Shown here: in pieces, positions 29,001 to 37,232 of the stretch
Numbering within the stretch: the first letter of the stretch is position 1
Layout: each line of letters begins with the position of its first letter
From: Haloarcula nitratireducens
GTDB lineage: Archaea > Halobacteriota > Halobacteria > Halobacteriales > Haloarculaceae
Reading direction: 5' to 3'
Assembly: GCF_019599505.1 (NCBI RefSeq)
Contig: NZ_RKLT01000002.1
Location: 434,001 to 498,000 of the forward strand
Length of the DNA: 64,000 bases
Notes under the pieces: generated by a model
The model's input: only the letters and a program-made list of their open reading frames with translations
The model's database searches: none
Told to the model about the DNA's origin: nothing
Position numbers and translations under genes: made by a program

Positions 29001-29783
29001 TTATACCGTGAACTCGTCCTCGGTTACCGTCTCGGCCGTGACCTGCTGGTAAGCGTCCGTGAGGACGGCGATGCCGTAGACGGCGACCAACTGCCCGATG
29101 ATCGTGTTGACCGCGAGCGTCACGACCGGCGAGAGTGGAACCGGGACGAGCGTCAGCGGGAGCCCGACGACGATACCCAAGAGGACGAGGACGACGAGCA
29201 GTCCCGTCACCGCGAGGGCGTCGTCGGTGACGAGGCCGACGCTGTTTCGGATGGACTCGATGACGCCGCTGTCGTTCAGCGCGATCTCCTGTCGGACGAA
29301 GGCGAACAGGACGACGGCGACGATGCCCGGAATGACGAAGAGGACCGTCCCGATAGCGACGACGATGCCGGTGAGGATGGCCGCGAGTATCGCGGTCAGC
29401 GCCGTCGAGCCGAGCGCTCGCGTGGCGTCGTCGGGGAGCGGACTGCCCGCGTCGTCACCGAAGGCGCGGATGGCGACGATCCGGAGCACCTCGGCGACGA
29501 GGAACAGGACGAAGAGGCCCAACAGCGCCGCGGCGAGGGAGGTCCCGAGCGACAGCGGCGCTTGCTCCACGACGGCCTGTCGCGCCTGCTCCAGTTGCGC
29601 CTGGTTCTCCGGCGTGGTCGGGATGAAATCGAACAGTCGCTCGTACAGCGCCACGGAGAACGTCTGGGAGAACACCGCGTTCGCGATCCCGAGGAGGACG
29701 AACACCGCGGTGAAGAGCGCGCCCTTCTCGGACGCGAAGTCGTCGAAACCGTTTCGGAGGGCCGCACCGATGCTGAGGGACAT
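29001..29783 (-). CDS. multi-helix membrane protein, 260 aa
   Basis: Polytopic membrane protein with about six helices: around residues 22-42, 76-104, 125-155 (a long hydrophobic pair ending IPGIVAVVLFAFVRQEIAL), 190-215 and 215-245. No enzymatic motif is seen. The pattern LFVIPGIVAVVLFAFVRQ is typical of the haloarchaeal DUF7544/DUF7847-like membrane families; function unknown. Starts with a leader-poor ATG next to AT-rich sequence. Confidence 0.75.
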   Translation of the reverse strand: MSLSIGAALRNGFDDFASEKGALFTAVFVLLGIANAVFSQTFSVALYERLFDFIPTTPENQAQLEQARQAVVEQAPLSLGTSLAAALLGLFVLFLVAEVLRIVAIRAFGDDAGSPLPDDATRALGSTALTAILAAILTGIVVAIGTVLFVIPGIVAVVLFAFVRQEIALNDSGVIESIRNSVGLVTDDALAVTGLLVVLVLLGIVVGLPLTLVPVPLSPVVTLAVNTIIGQLVAVYGIAVLTDAYQQVTAETVTEDEFTV

Positions 29784-29864
29784 AAATGGATCCCCGGCTG
29801 ACTTCGTAATAAAACCAACTACTCGGTTTCGAAAGCCATCGCCGAGACCGGACGCGCCCGTCGC

Positions 29865-30281
29865 CTACGGCCAGTCGTCGCGGTCGTCGTCCTCGTTGGT
29901 CGTCGCCGCGGGGGCGTCGGGTTCGCCCAGTTCCCAGTCGGCGGCCTCGGCGGCCTGTTCGACGGGGAGGTACTCCCAGCCGGCGGCCTCGGCCAGGTCG
30001 GCGTCGGCGTCCTCGGTGCCGACGAAGACGTGCCGGTCGGTGTCAAACTGCTCTCTGACGTTCTCGAGGCTCTCCTCGCGGCCGCGCGGGCCGGAGAAGA
30101 AGTCCTGTCGGATGCGATGCTTGCGCGTGAAGTTCGTCACGACGTACGTGGGTTGGTCGGAGATCACGCCGACGTACTCGGACCACTGGCGCGCGTCGTT
30201 GAACACGCTGTCCGGGTAGGCCAGTTCCCGCAGCGCGTCTAAGTCGAAGGCGAGCGTCATGTCGCCGCTGCCGCCGTCCAT
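29865..30281 (-). CDS. conserved haloarchaeal protein, 138 aa
   Basis: Function unknown. The middle (SVFNDARQWSEYVGVISDQPTYVVTNFTRKHRIRQDFFSG in context) and the following VREQFDTDRHVFVGTEDADADLAEAAGWEYLPVEQAAE pattern resemble a Rossmann-like or nucleotide-damage-type domain; I recall this as a haloarchaea-only family (DUF7124-like), unverified. C-terminal tail is Asp-rich and disordered. ATG 30281 or ATG 30260 could be used; the difference is seven residues. Confidence 0.7.
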   Translation of the reverse strand: MDGGSGDMTLAFDLDALRELAYPDSVFNDARQWSEYVGVISDQPTYVVTNFTRKHRIRQDFFSGPRGREESLENVREQFDTDRHVFVGTEDADADLAEAAGWEYLPVEQAAEAADWELGEPDAPAATTNEDDDRDDWP

Positions 30282-30324
30282 GCGCGTGACTCCGCATCCT
30301 GCGGAAAAAAGGGCGTCGTTTTCC

Positions 30325-30534
30325 CTATCGTCGATGGCGCTCTCGCTCGCCCAACAGCTCGGCCTGTCGCTGTACGTCTGCCATCTCGCGGGCCGCTTCG
30401 CGCCCGCTCTCGCCGTGGCTCTCGTTGACCGAGGCGTCCAGCCGAGAGCGCGCGAACCCATCGTTCCCGCTCTCGTCGGCGTCGTCACCGCGAGTCAGGA
30501 GGTCGACGAACCGCCGGACGAACGCTCGGAACAT
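30325..30534 (-). CDS. short charged helical protein, 69 aa
   Basis: Begins MFRAFVRRFVDLLTRG, an amphipathic basic helix, followed by an acidic stretch and a helical C-terminus (REAAREMADVQRQAELLGERERHRR). This layout suggests a membrane-surface or protein-binding peptide. Function unknown; considered real because of strong codon bias and isolation from other genes, but moderate confidence only. Confidence 0.5.
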   Translation of the reverse strand: MFRAFVRRFVDLLTRGDDADESGNDGFARSRLDASVNESHGESGREAAREMADVQRQAELLGERERHRR

Positions 30535-30602
30535 AGTCGGAGAGACGGTCGCGGGAAGCAAAAAAGCGCGTGCCGATCACGCGGCCGTCGCGACGGGGAC
30601 GG

Positions 30603-31853
30603 TCACTCCGCGGGCGCGGCGGTCTGGGCCTTCACTTCCTCTAAGTCGACTTCCTTCTCGACGAGGAGCTCCTTCTTGTCCGCGACCTGTCGCTCCTCGC
30701 GGATGAGCTGTTTGAACTTCGACTGCTGGGAGAGGTCGCCGATGAGCACGCCGCCGACCAACTGCCCGTTCTCGAAGGCGAGCCGCCGCCACTCGGTGTC
30801 GGAGTATTTCTGCTCGATCTCGTCGTCGCCGCGGGTCGGATGCCCGAAAGAGAGGAACGGGAAGTCGAAGTGGGTGATGGAGTACGAGGAGACCCAGCGG
30901 AAGGCCTCGGCCTCGTCGCCCGCGACCATGTTCGACCCGGCGACGGAGCCCTGTTCCTTGGCCGATCCCCACGCGCCGTTCTGCGCCTGCGCGTCGAGGA
31001 TGGTGTCGTAGAACTTCGTGAGGTCGCCGGCGGCGTAGACGTCCTCGACGTTCGTCTGCATGTACTCGTCGACGACGACGCCGTCGTCGAGTTCGAGCCC
31101 GGAGCCGGCGAGGAACTCCGTGTTGAAATCGAGGCCGATGGCGACGCCGGCCCACTCGCCGTCGTAGTGGTTGCCGTCGGGGTCGACGGCACCCGTGACG
31201 TGGCCGTCGTCGTCGACTTCGAACCTGTCGACGCCGGACTCGAAGACCGGGTCGACGCCGTTCTCGCGCAGGGCGTCGTGGATGATCTCCGCGCCGTCCT
31301 CCGAGAGCGCGTAGCGCCACCAGCGGTTGCCGCGCATGAGGAACTTGGCGTCGATCTCCTGGGCGGCACAGACGGCCGCGAGGTCGATGCCGAGCAGGCC
31401 GGCCCCCACGATGATACCGGTCTCGGACTCGGCGGCGTGTTCCCGGATGCCGCGGGCGTCCTGGAACGTCCAGAAGTGGTGGACGCCGTCGGCGTCGCTG
31501 TTCTCGACGGGGAGCTGGGCCGGCGTCCCGCCGGTGGCGAGGAGGAGCTTGTCGTAGTGGTAGGTGGTCCCGCTGTGGGTGTTGACCTCGTGGGCGTCGG
31601 GGTCGATGTCCGTGACGTGCGTGTTGAGTTCGAGGTCGATGTCGCGTTCCTCGTACCACTCGGGCTCGTGGATCGAGATCGGCGCTTCGGGGAGTTTCCC
31701 CTTGGCGAACTCCTTGATCAGGATGCGGTTGTAGAGGGCCTCGCCCTCGTCGGTGATGATGGTGACGTCTGCGTCCGGGTCGTCCTCCCGAATCGTCTCG
31801 GCCGCGGAGGCACCCGCGATGCCGTCTCCGATAATCACGTGCGACGTGCTCAT
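30603..31853 (-). CDS. FAD-dependent pyridine nucleotide oxidoreductase, 416 aa
   Basis: Two-dinucleotide-binding flavoprotein. FAD site HVIIGDGIAGASAAETIRE at the N-terminus, LLLATGGTPAQLP, NAD(P) site GIIVGAGLLGIDLAAVCAAQ near residue 146, and the second FAD segment VYAAGDLTKFYD near 290. It resembles rubredoxin/ferredoxin reductases and the N-terminal part of nitrite reductase NirB; there is no redox-active CxxC. Electron acceptor unknown. Divergent from the gene at 31984, with a short inverted repeat TATCG-TTTG-CGATA at 31899-31912 between them. Confidence 0.85.
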   Translation of the reverse strand: MSTSHVIIGDGIAGASAAETIREDDPDADVTIITDEGEALYNRILIKEFAKGKLPEAPISIHEPEWYEERDIDLELNTHVTDIDPDAHEVNTHSGTTYHYDKLLLATGGTPAQLPVENSDADGVHHFWTFQDARGIREHAAESETGIIVGAGLLGIDLAAVCAAQEIDAKFLMRGNRWWRYALSEDGAEIIHDALRENGVDPVFESGVDRFEVDDDGHVTGAVDPDGNHYDGEWAGVAIGLDFNTEFLAGSGLELDDGVVVDEYMQTNVEDVYAAGDLTKFYDTILDAQAQNGAWGSAKEQGSVAGSNMVAGDEAEAFRWVSSYSITHFDFPFLSFGHPTRGDDEIEQKYSDTEWRRLAFENGQLVGGVLIGDLSQQSKFKQLIREERQVADKKELLVEKEVDLEEVKAQTAAPAE

Positions 31854-31983
31854 GTTCGGTGGATAGGAAATCGGGCCTAATGTGGATTGCTATCTCCGTA
31901 TCGTTTGCGATAGTATCGGGCCGAGCCGGCGAGAGGTGCGGTATCGGGGCATTGAAGGCGCTCGCGCCCTCAATTCGGATACC

Positions 31984-32580
31984 ATGAAACTCCGTCAGAA
32001 CGTCAAGCACTTCGCGGCCAAGCAGGCGCTGACGCTCCCGGTGGTCGGCCAGAAGGTCAACGACCGGCTGGTCGACTTCCACGCGGACTACTTCGCCGAG
32101 AAGTCCGCCGACGGGCGGGCGGATGAGCGCCGGCCCCATCTGGCCGACTTCTTCGACGCGACGATGGACACCTACGTCGCGGCGCTCGACGCCGGCTACC
32201 CGGAGGCCGAGGCCCGCGAGATAACCCACGTCCAGGCCAACTTCGACTTCTACAACCACGGCTGGACGGAGATGATGGAGTTCCCGAGCGACGAACTGCA
32301 GGAACACTACGACCGCTACGCCGGCTTCTTCGAGCGCCACGGTATCACCATCGCGGACCCGCTCGGCGCGTTCCGACCCGGCGACGGCATCCGAGAGGCC
32401 CCCTCGACGCCGGAGCGGCTCGACGACCCCGAACACCCCCACGCCGAGGGCGGGTTCGCCGACGACGTCTACGTGGAGACCGACGACGGCGAGACGATCG
32501 TCGGCGGACAGGACGAACCCGCCGACGTCTCGGTTTCCGACGCTCCCGGCGTCGACGACGAGAGCGCGCGAAGCGACTGA
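31984..32580 (+). CDS. conserved haloarchaeal protein (DUF6149-like), 198 aa
   Basis: Soluble, mostly helical protein: MKLRQNVKHFAAKQALTLP, then MDTYVAALDAGYPEAEAREITHVQANFDFYNHGW and a helix pair to residue about 125; the last 70 residues are acidic and disordered. Function unknown; I recognise it as a family restricted to haloarchaea (DUF6149 by memory). ATG 31984 chosen over an upstream in-frame start because the conserved part begins there. Confidence 0.7.
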   Translation: MKLRQNVKHFAAKQALTLPVVGQKVNDRLVDFHADYFAEKSADGRADERRPHLADFFDATMDTYVAALDAGYPEAEAREITHVQANFDFYNHGWTEMMEFPSDELQEHYDRYAGFFERHGITIADPLGAFRPGDGIREAPSTPERLDDPEHPHAEGGFADDVYVETDDGETIVGGQDEPADVSVSDAPGVDDESARSD

Positions 32581-32589
32581 TCGCGCCGG

Positions 32590-33195
32590 TCAGCCCCGCT
32601 CTTCGACCGCGTCGAACAGCGCGAGGCACTCGGAATGTAATCGGCTCTCCGACCCGACGGTCTGCACCGCGAACGCGTAGCTACCGGGTTCGAGCGTCGC
32701 CTCGACGGTGACCGCTCGCCCCGTCGAGTCCCCGCCGAGAACCCACGTGAACTGCTCGCCGGAATCGAGGGTGACGAGTCGTGACGACGAGGGCGTGTCG
32801 GCGGCCCGCATCCAGCCGCCGTCGGTCCGCCGCCGGAGATACCAGCTCTCCGTGAACACCGAGAGGTCACCTGCCCCGCGCCAGTGGAGCGTGAACCAGA
32901 GCGGGCTGGCGGGAACCCCGTCGGCGAGCGTGACCACGGGTCGACTCGGCGTGAGAGCGAGGGGTGCCGTCTCCGACTGCGCGTGCGAACAGACCGTCTG
33001 GTCGGTCCGCAGGTCGAACGTGGGGCAGGCCCGGCCGTCGAGCGGATCCCGGTCCCGGCTCCGTCTCGCCGTCTCCGTCGCCGACGGCACCGGCGCTGGC
33101 GTCACCCGGTCGGCGGCATCCCCGGCGTCCGCCCCCAGACCAGTACACCCGCCGAAGAGCCCCGCGAACCCGGCGAGAAACGTCCGTCGGTGCAT
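32590..33195 (-). CDS. Tat-type lipoprotein, 201 aa
   Basis: Very short twin-arginine signal HRRTFLAGFAGLFGG followed by lipobox Cys (GGC at residue 15-17), so exported and lipid-anchored. The mature domain is beta-rich (PLWFTLHWRGAGDLSVFTESW; VTVEATLEPGSYAFAVQTVG) and could be an Ig-like or C2-like fold. Two Cys near CPTFDLRTDQTVCSH could form a disulphide. Function unknown. The hairpin array lies directly upstream. Confidence 0.75.
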   Translation of the reverse strand: MHRRTFLAGFAGLFGGCTGLGADAGDAADRVTPAPVPSATETARRSRDRDPLDGRACPTFDLRTDQTVCSHAQSETAPLALTPSRPVVTLADGVPASPLWFTLHWRGAGDLSVFTESWYLRRRTDGGWMRAADTPSSSRLVTLDSGEQFTWVLGGDSTGRAVTVEATLEPGSYAFAVQTVGSESRLHSECLALFDAVEERG

Positions 33196-33259
33196 CGCCT
33201 CGTCGTTCGGTCGCCGCTGGTAAAAGTCCGAACGTCGGTGGTGGCGCGTTTTCGTCGTC

Positions 33260-33575
33260 CTACTCGCGGGTCGTTCCTCCCCGCTCGCCTATTTCGTTGC
33301 TCACAGAGCAACGCTACTCGCGGGTCGTTCCTCCCCGCTCACGTATCGGTGGCGCGTTGCGCCACCCTACTCGCGGCTGCGCCGCTCGTCGTCGGAGACT
33401 CCTCGTTTCACTCGGAGTCTCCCTACTCGCGGATCGCTTCGCTCACGGTTTGCACCGTTCGCTTTCGAGGCGCTTCGCGCCTCGCTCTCCCCGCTCGCTT
33501 ATCTGGTGGCCCTTCGGGCCACCCTACTCGCGGGTCGCTTCGCTCCCCGCTCGCTTAGTTGCCCTATGGGCAACT
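33260..33575. repeat. array of variable-stem hairpins alternating with a repeated core
   Basis: A core beginning CTACTCGCGG recurs at 33260, 33314, 33367, 33423 and 33524, with a partial core near 33485. Between cores lie palindromes with unrelated stems: 33296-33312 GTTGCTC-ACA-GAGCAAC; 33348-33366 GGTGGCGC-GTT-GCGCCACC; 33394-33422 GGAGACTCC-N11-GGAGTCTCC; 33445-33458 ACGGT-TTGC-ACCGT; 33466-33484 CGAGGCGC-TTC-GCGCCTCG; 33505-33523 GGTGGCCC-TTC-GGGCCACC; 33557-33575 AGTTGCCC-TAT-GGGCAACT. Cores themselves can pair as GCGGG...CCCGC. The last core is inside the 3' end of the next gene. Confidence 0.9.
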
Positions 33576-34870
33576 CTATCCGCACACTCGTACCCAGCCA
33601 CAACGCCGCCGTTGAGCGACCGCTCGGGGTACTGCGCCTTCGAAGCCATCCCGGCGTAGTAGACGCCCTCGGCCACCGCTTCGCCGAGGTCGTAGGGGAT
33701 CACCATGTCGAGGTAGCCCCGTTCGTACACCGGCGCGGTCCGGGGGTTTCGCGCCGTTTTGACCCAGTTGACGGCGTCGCGGTCGAACTCGGGAAAGAGG
33801 TCCTCGATGCCCGAGAGCCACGTCTCTCGGACCCCGTCGTCGTCCTGTTGCCAGATGTCCTCCTCCGGAGACTGGACGTACCGGGCGACGTACAGCAGGT
33901 GTTCGCCGCCGTAGCGCTCTGCGGGGACGAAGTTCGTGTGCTCGATGAGCGCGCCGAAGGGGGCCTCGTCGGCGATGTTGAGCCAGTAGGTGTCGAACAG
34001 CGACTCCTCCATGCTGATGACCGAGCAGACCGTCCCCTGGAAGTCGATGTCGCAGGCGTAGCCGGTGAGGTCTTCGAGCACGTCCGGCATCGTCGCCACG
34101 ACGACGCTGTCGACGTCGTGGGTCGTCGTCTCCTCGCCGTCGGTGGCGGTCAGCGACGCCACCTCGCGGCCGGACGTGTCGAGGTCGGTCACGCGCGTGC
34201 CCGTCTCGATGTTCTCGCGGCCGACGGCCTCGACCAGCGCGTCCAGCAGGCGACCGAAGCCGCCGTCGAGGTAGCCCAGGATCTCCCCGTTGAGGATGTC
34301 GCGCTCGCCGCGGAACTTCACGCGGCCCAGCAGCCACGCGGCGCTCACGTCGTCTTTCCGGTCGCCGAACTTCGCGTCTAACAGCGGTTCGAAGAAGTTC
34401 TCGTAGACGCCCCGGGTCGTGTGCTCGACGACGAACTGCTCGATGGGCACGTCCTCGTAGTCCTCCAGTCGCTCGTAGCTGTCGAAGGAGGGGATACCGC
34501 CCCGCATATCGACGTCGAGGACGAGCATTCCCAGCCGGAACGTGTCGTACAGCGAGAGGTGGGGGTAGGCGAGGATCTCCCAGGGCTTGTCCATCGGGTG
34601 GACGACGCCGTCGACGTAGTAGGCGTTCTTGCCGATGCGCCACTCGACGTCCCGGCCGAGACCGAGTTCCTCGGCGAGTTCGACGATGGTCTCCTCGGAT
34701 TTCGAGAGGTGGTGGTAGAACTTCTCGATGGGGTCGCCGGCGGTCTCGTACACCGCGGCCAGCCCGCCGAGGTCGTCGCTCGCTTCGAAGACGCGGACCT
34801 CGTGGCCCTGCTGCTGAAGTCGGTACGCCGCGGAGAGGCCGGCGATACCGCCGCCGACGACACCAATCAT
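33524..34870 (-). CDS. flavin-containing amine oxidase/protoporphyrinogen oxidase-like protein, 448 aa
   Basis: NAD(P)/FAD-dependent oxidoreductase with N-terminal dinucleotide motif VGGGIAGLSAAYRLQQQGHEVRVFE-type fold and GGLAAVYE; the C-terminal FAD segment is YAGMASKAQYPERSLNGGVVAGYE. The family includes carotenoid desaturases, protoporphyrinogen oxidases and UDP-galactopyranose mutase-like enzymes; the HHLSKSE and YLDMVIPYDL segments suggest the NAD(P)-binding, sugar- or lipid-modifying group often found near glycosylation genes. The last 14 residues and the stop codon are encoded by a hairpin-array core. Gene ends 8 bp after the sensor kinase reading leftward begins downstream of it. Confidence 0.8.
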   Translation of the reverse strand: MIGVVGGGIAGLSAAYRLQQQGHEVRVFEASDDLGGLAAVYETAGDPIEKFYHHLSKSEETIVELAEELGLGRDVEWRIGKNAYYVDGVVHPMDKPWEILAYPHLSLYDTFRLGMLVLDVDMRGGIPSFDSYERLEDYEDVPIEQFVVEHTTRGVYENFFEPLLDAKFGDRKDDVSAAWLLGRVKFRGERDILNGEILGYLDGGFGRLLDALVEAVGRENIETGTRVTDLDTSGREVASLTATDGEETTTHDVDSVVVATMPDVLEDLTGYACDIDFQGTVCSVISMEESLFDTYWLNIADEAPFGALIEHTNFVPAERYGGEHLLYVARYVQSPEEDIWQQDDDGVRETWLSGIEDLFPEFDRDAVNWVKTARNPRTAPVYERGYLDMVIPYDLGEAVAEGVYYAGMASKAQYPERSLNGGVVAGYECADRVAHRATKRAGSEATRE

Positions 34871-34877
34871 ACCCGCC

Positions 34878-37022
34878 CTACCAGTCGTCCGGAGATTTAC
34901 CTTGCGTTTCGGCGCCGGCGTCGGCGGCGGCCGTCTCGTCGGTGGCGGTCGCCGAACCGTCGTCGCTCGCCCGCTGGAACTCCAGGACGGCGACGGTCCC
35001 GGTCGGGTGGTTGTCCTCGAACCAGACGTTGCCGCCGTAGAGGTCCATCATCACGGTGACGAAGTAGAGCCCGAACCCGCCGGCGGTCTGGTTGGGCGTG
35101 AGCGATCGCTGGAACACCGTCGCCTTCAGCTCGTCGCTGATACCGCGCCCGTCGTCGGCGACGTGAACCTGTATCCAGTCGCCGGCGTCCCGCGTGGTGA
35201 TCTCGACGCACGGGTCGCCCGCGTTGTGTTCGAGAGCGTTCTCGACGACGCTCGTCAGCACCGCCTCGGCGAGGCCGTTCGCCAGCACGCGCGTCTCGCC
35301 CACGTCGAGCGTGATCGTCGCGTCCGGGTAGTCGGCACCGGTCGTCTCGACCGCGCGCCGGACCGCCGCCGAGAGGTCGACGGTCTCCAGTCGCTTCCCC
35401 TCGCTCGCGGCCACCGTCTCGTTGATGTCGCGGATGGTCTCGCTCATCGCCGTGAGCTTCTCGCACCACTGCTCGATGCTGTCGACGTGACGGCGCTGGT
35501 CCGGCGGGACGTGCTCGCGGAGGTGTTCGGCGCGCCCGCCCACGACCAGCATGGCGTTCCGGAGCGAGTGACGCAACACGCCGTTGAAGAACTCTATCTG
35601 CTCGTTCCGGCGCTCGACGGAGGCTCGGCTCTCACGGAGCTCCCGCTCGCGTTCGACCTGTTCGAGGGCGACCTGCGTCGTCCGGGCGAGGATCTCCGCG
35701 TACTGCTCGTCCTCCGTGGCGTACGTCTCGCCCTCGGAGCCGATGGCGACGACGCCGTGGTCACCGAGGGGCAGCATGAGCGACGTCTCTAACGGGCCGA
35801 CGTCCTCGTCGACGAACGACGCGACGCGGCGCTCGCCGCTCTCGTAGGTCCGCCAGAGGTGCCGGTCCGGCGTCTCCGCCGGATCGACGTAGAGCAGGTC
35901 GTCGTCGACCTGCGCCTCGACGGCGTCGCTGAGAGCGGTCGGTTCGAGGTGACCGCGTTCGTTACTCAGGAACACGCCGGCGGCGTTCTGGTCGAGCGTG
36001 CTCGTCGCGAACGCCACGGTCAGTTCCGCGACCGTCTCCCGCTGGTCGGCCTCGATGAACTCCCGGGTGGCCGCCTGCAGCGCTTCGAGCCGGTCCTGTC
36101 GGCGGCGCTGGCCGGTCACGTTCCGGAGGACGACCAATCGGCCGCGGGCGGCTCCGTGTTGGTCGGTTATCTCGCTCGTCTGCGGGGCGTAGTACCGCTG
36201 TGTCCCGGACGCGGTGAACGACTCGCCGCGCTCGATCTGTGCCAGCAGTCGGGGGTCCTCTTCGGGGAGGCGCGCGCCGTTGAGGTCGCCCCCCAGTTCG
36301 GCGGTCGCGGCCGCGTTGTAGTCGATAACCGTCCCCTCGGTGTCGAGCACCAGCACGGGGTCGGGCAGTTCGTCGACGAGGAGGTCACCGGCGAGCGGCG
36401 CGACGGTGAGGAAGTCGTACCGGAACAGCGCGACGCCGACGAGCAGGCCGTTGAGCGCGAAGGTGAGCGGCGCGGGATTGATCCCCGGGTGCGGCGTCGC
36501 GCCGAGGACGAACAGCGCGTGCGCGCCGGCGGTGAGTATCCCGCCAGTGAGCACCGCGAAGGTCTGCTTCCGGTAGAGGTTCCGAGAGCGCAGCAGGAAC
36601 TCGCCGAACAGGACGTAGCCGGCCCCGATGAATCCGAACGAGATCGCCGTCTGTATCGCGTACGCCGTGCCCGTCCGGCCGACGAACAGCGACAGCCCGT
36701 TCCGCGTCACCAGCGTGACGTCGGCGACGACGAAGCCGTGTAGCGGATTGGTCAGCGCCAGCAGGGCGTAGCCGGACGGAATCACTAACAGGACGCCGAC
36801 GCGGACGGGCGTGAGCCACTCCCGTCGGCCGGTGTAGGTGAGCGCGAAGACGACCCACAGACCGACCATCGCACCGGAGGTGAGCCTGACGAGCAAGAAC
36901 AGCGTCGCCGCGACCTGCTGGTCGGTCGTCAGTAACCAGGCGGCTTTGAGAAAACACCAGCCGCCGGCGGCGACGATGAGCCAGCCGAACGGGGTGCGCC
37001 CGCGATCGACCGGTTTCGCCAC
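34878..37022 (-). CDS. membrane sensor histidine kinase (7TM-PAS-GAF-HATPase), 714 aa
   Basis: Signal-transducing kinase. Residues 1-200 hold six membrane helices of the 7TM histidine-kinase sensor; about 212-310 PAS (DPVLVLDTEGTVIDYNAAA); about 320-455 GAF; coiled coil 455-475; phospho-acceptor H485 in VLRHSLRN; ATPase N-box ENALEHN near 595, DDGRGISD near 623, GGFGLYF near 648. The GTG start at 37022 falls inside the sensor: the missing first helix is present upstream in another frame (see 36991-37102), so the gene is probably frameshifted. No regulator gene adjoins. Confidence 0.88.
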   Translation of the reverse strand: MAKPVDRGRTPFGWLIVAAGGWCFLKAAWLLTTDQQVAATLFLLVRLTSGAMVGLWVVFALTYTGRREWLTPVRVGVLLVIPSGYALLALTNPLHGFVVADVTLVTRNGLSLFVGRTGTAYAIQTAISFGFIGAGYVLFGEFLLRSRNLYRKQTFAVLTGGILTAGAHALFVLGATPHPGINPAPLTFALNGLLVGVALFRYDFLTVAPLAGDLLVDELPDPVLVLDTEGTVIDYNAAATAELGGDLNGARLPEEDPRLLAQIERGESFTASGTQRYYAPQTSEITDQHGAARGRLVVLRNVTGQRRRQDRLEALQAATREFIEADQRETVAELTVAFATSTLDQNAAGVFLSNERGHLEPTALSDAVEAQVDDDLLYVDPAETPDRHLWRTYESGERRVASFVDEDVGPLETSLMLPLGDHGVVAIGSEGETYATEDEQYAEILARTTQVALEQVERERELRESRASVERRNEQIEFFNGVLRHSLRNAMLVVGGRAEHLREHVPPDQRRHVDSIEQWCEKLTAMSETIRDINETVAASEGKRLETVDLSAAVRRAVETTGADYPDATITLDVGETRVLANGLAEAVLTSVVENALEHNAGDPCVEITTRDAGDWIQVHVADDGRGISDELKATVFQRSLTPNQTAGGFGLYFVTVMMDLYGGNVWFEDNHPTGTVAVLEFQRASDDGSATATDETAAADAGAETQGKSPDDW

Positions 37023-37102
37023 GCCGCGACGGCGAGACCGAAGCTACAGACGCCACCGACGAGGCTCCCGACGACGACCAGCGTCGCGACGTTACCGTCC
37101 AT
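36991..37102 (-). other. out-of-frame 5' segment of the sensor kinase (first membrane helix)
   Basis: Reading leftward from ATG 37102 gives MDGNVATLVVVGSL, then VGGVCSFGLAVAAWRN, exactly the first helix and loop expected of a 7TM kinase sensor. The kinase frame takes over near a run of four G (36991-36994; CCCC on the coding strand). One extra base in that run would join the two parts as ...SIAGAPPFGWLIV.... Confidence 0.7.
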
Positions 37103-37232
37103 GGCTCTCCTTGCCCGTCGGACACCGCTCCGCGTCTTAGCGCTTTGGGCGGCGTTCTCAATCCTGAGACTGCTTCGCGGGCCGCTGGGGCGGTTCGCTA
37201 CCTTTTTGATGATACTGTGGAAAATCGCAGGC

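Noticed and set aside
33260..33575. CRISPR-like repeat-spacer array
   Set aside because: Cores recur at a period near 53 bp, but the segments between them are short palindromes, the cores vary, and no cas gene is nearby.
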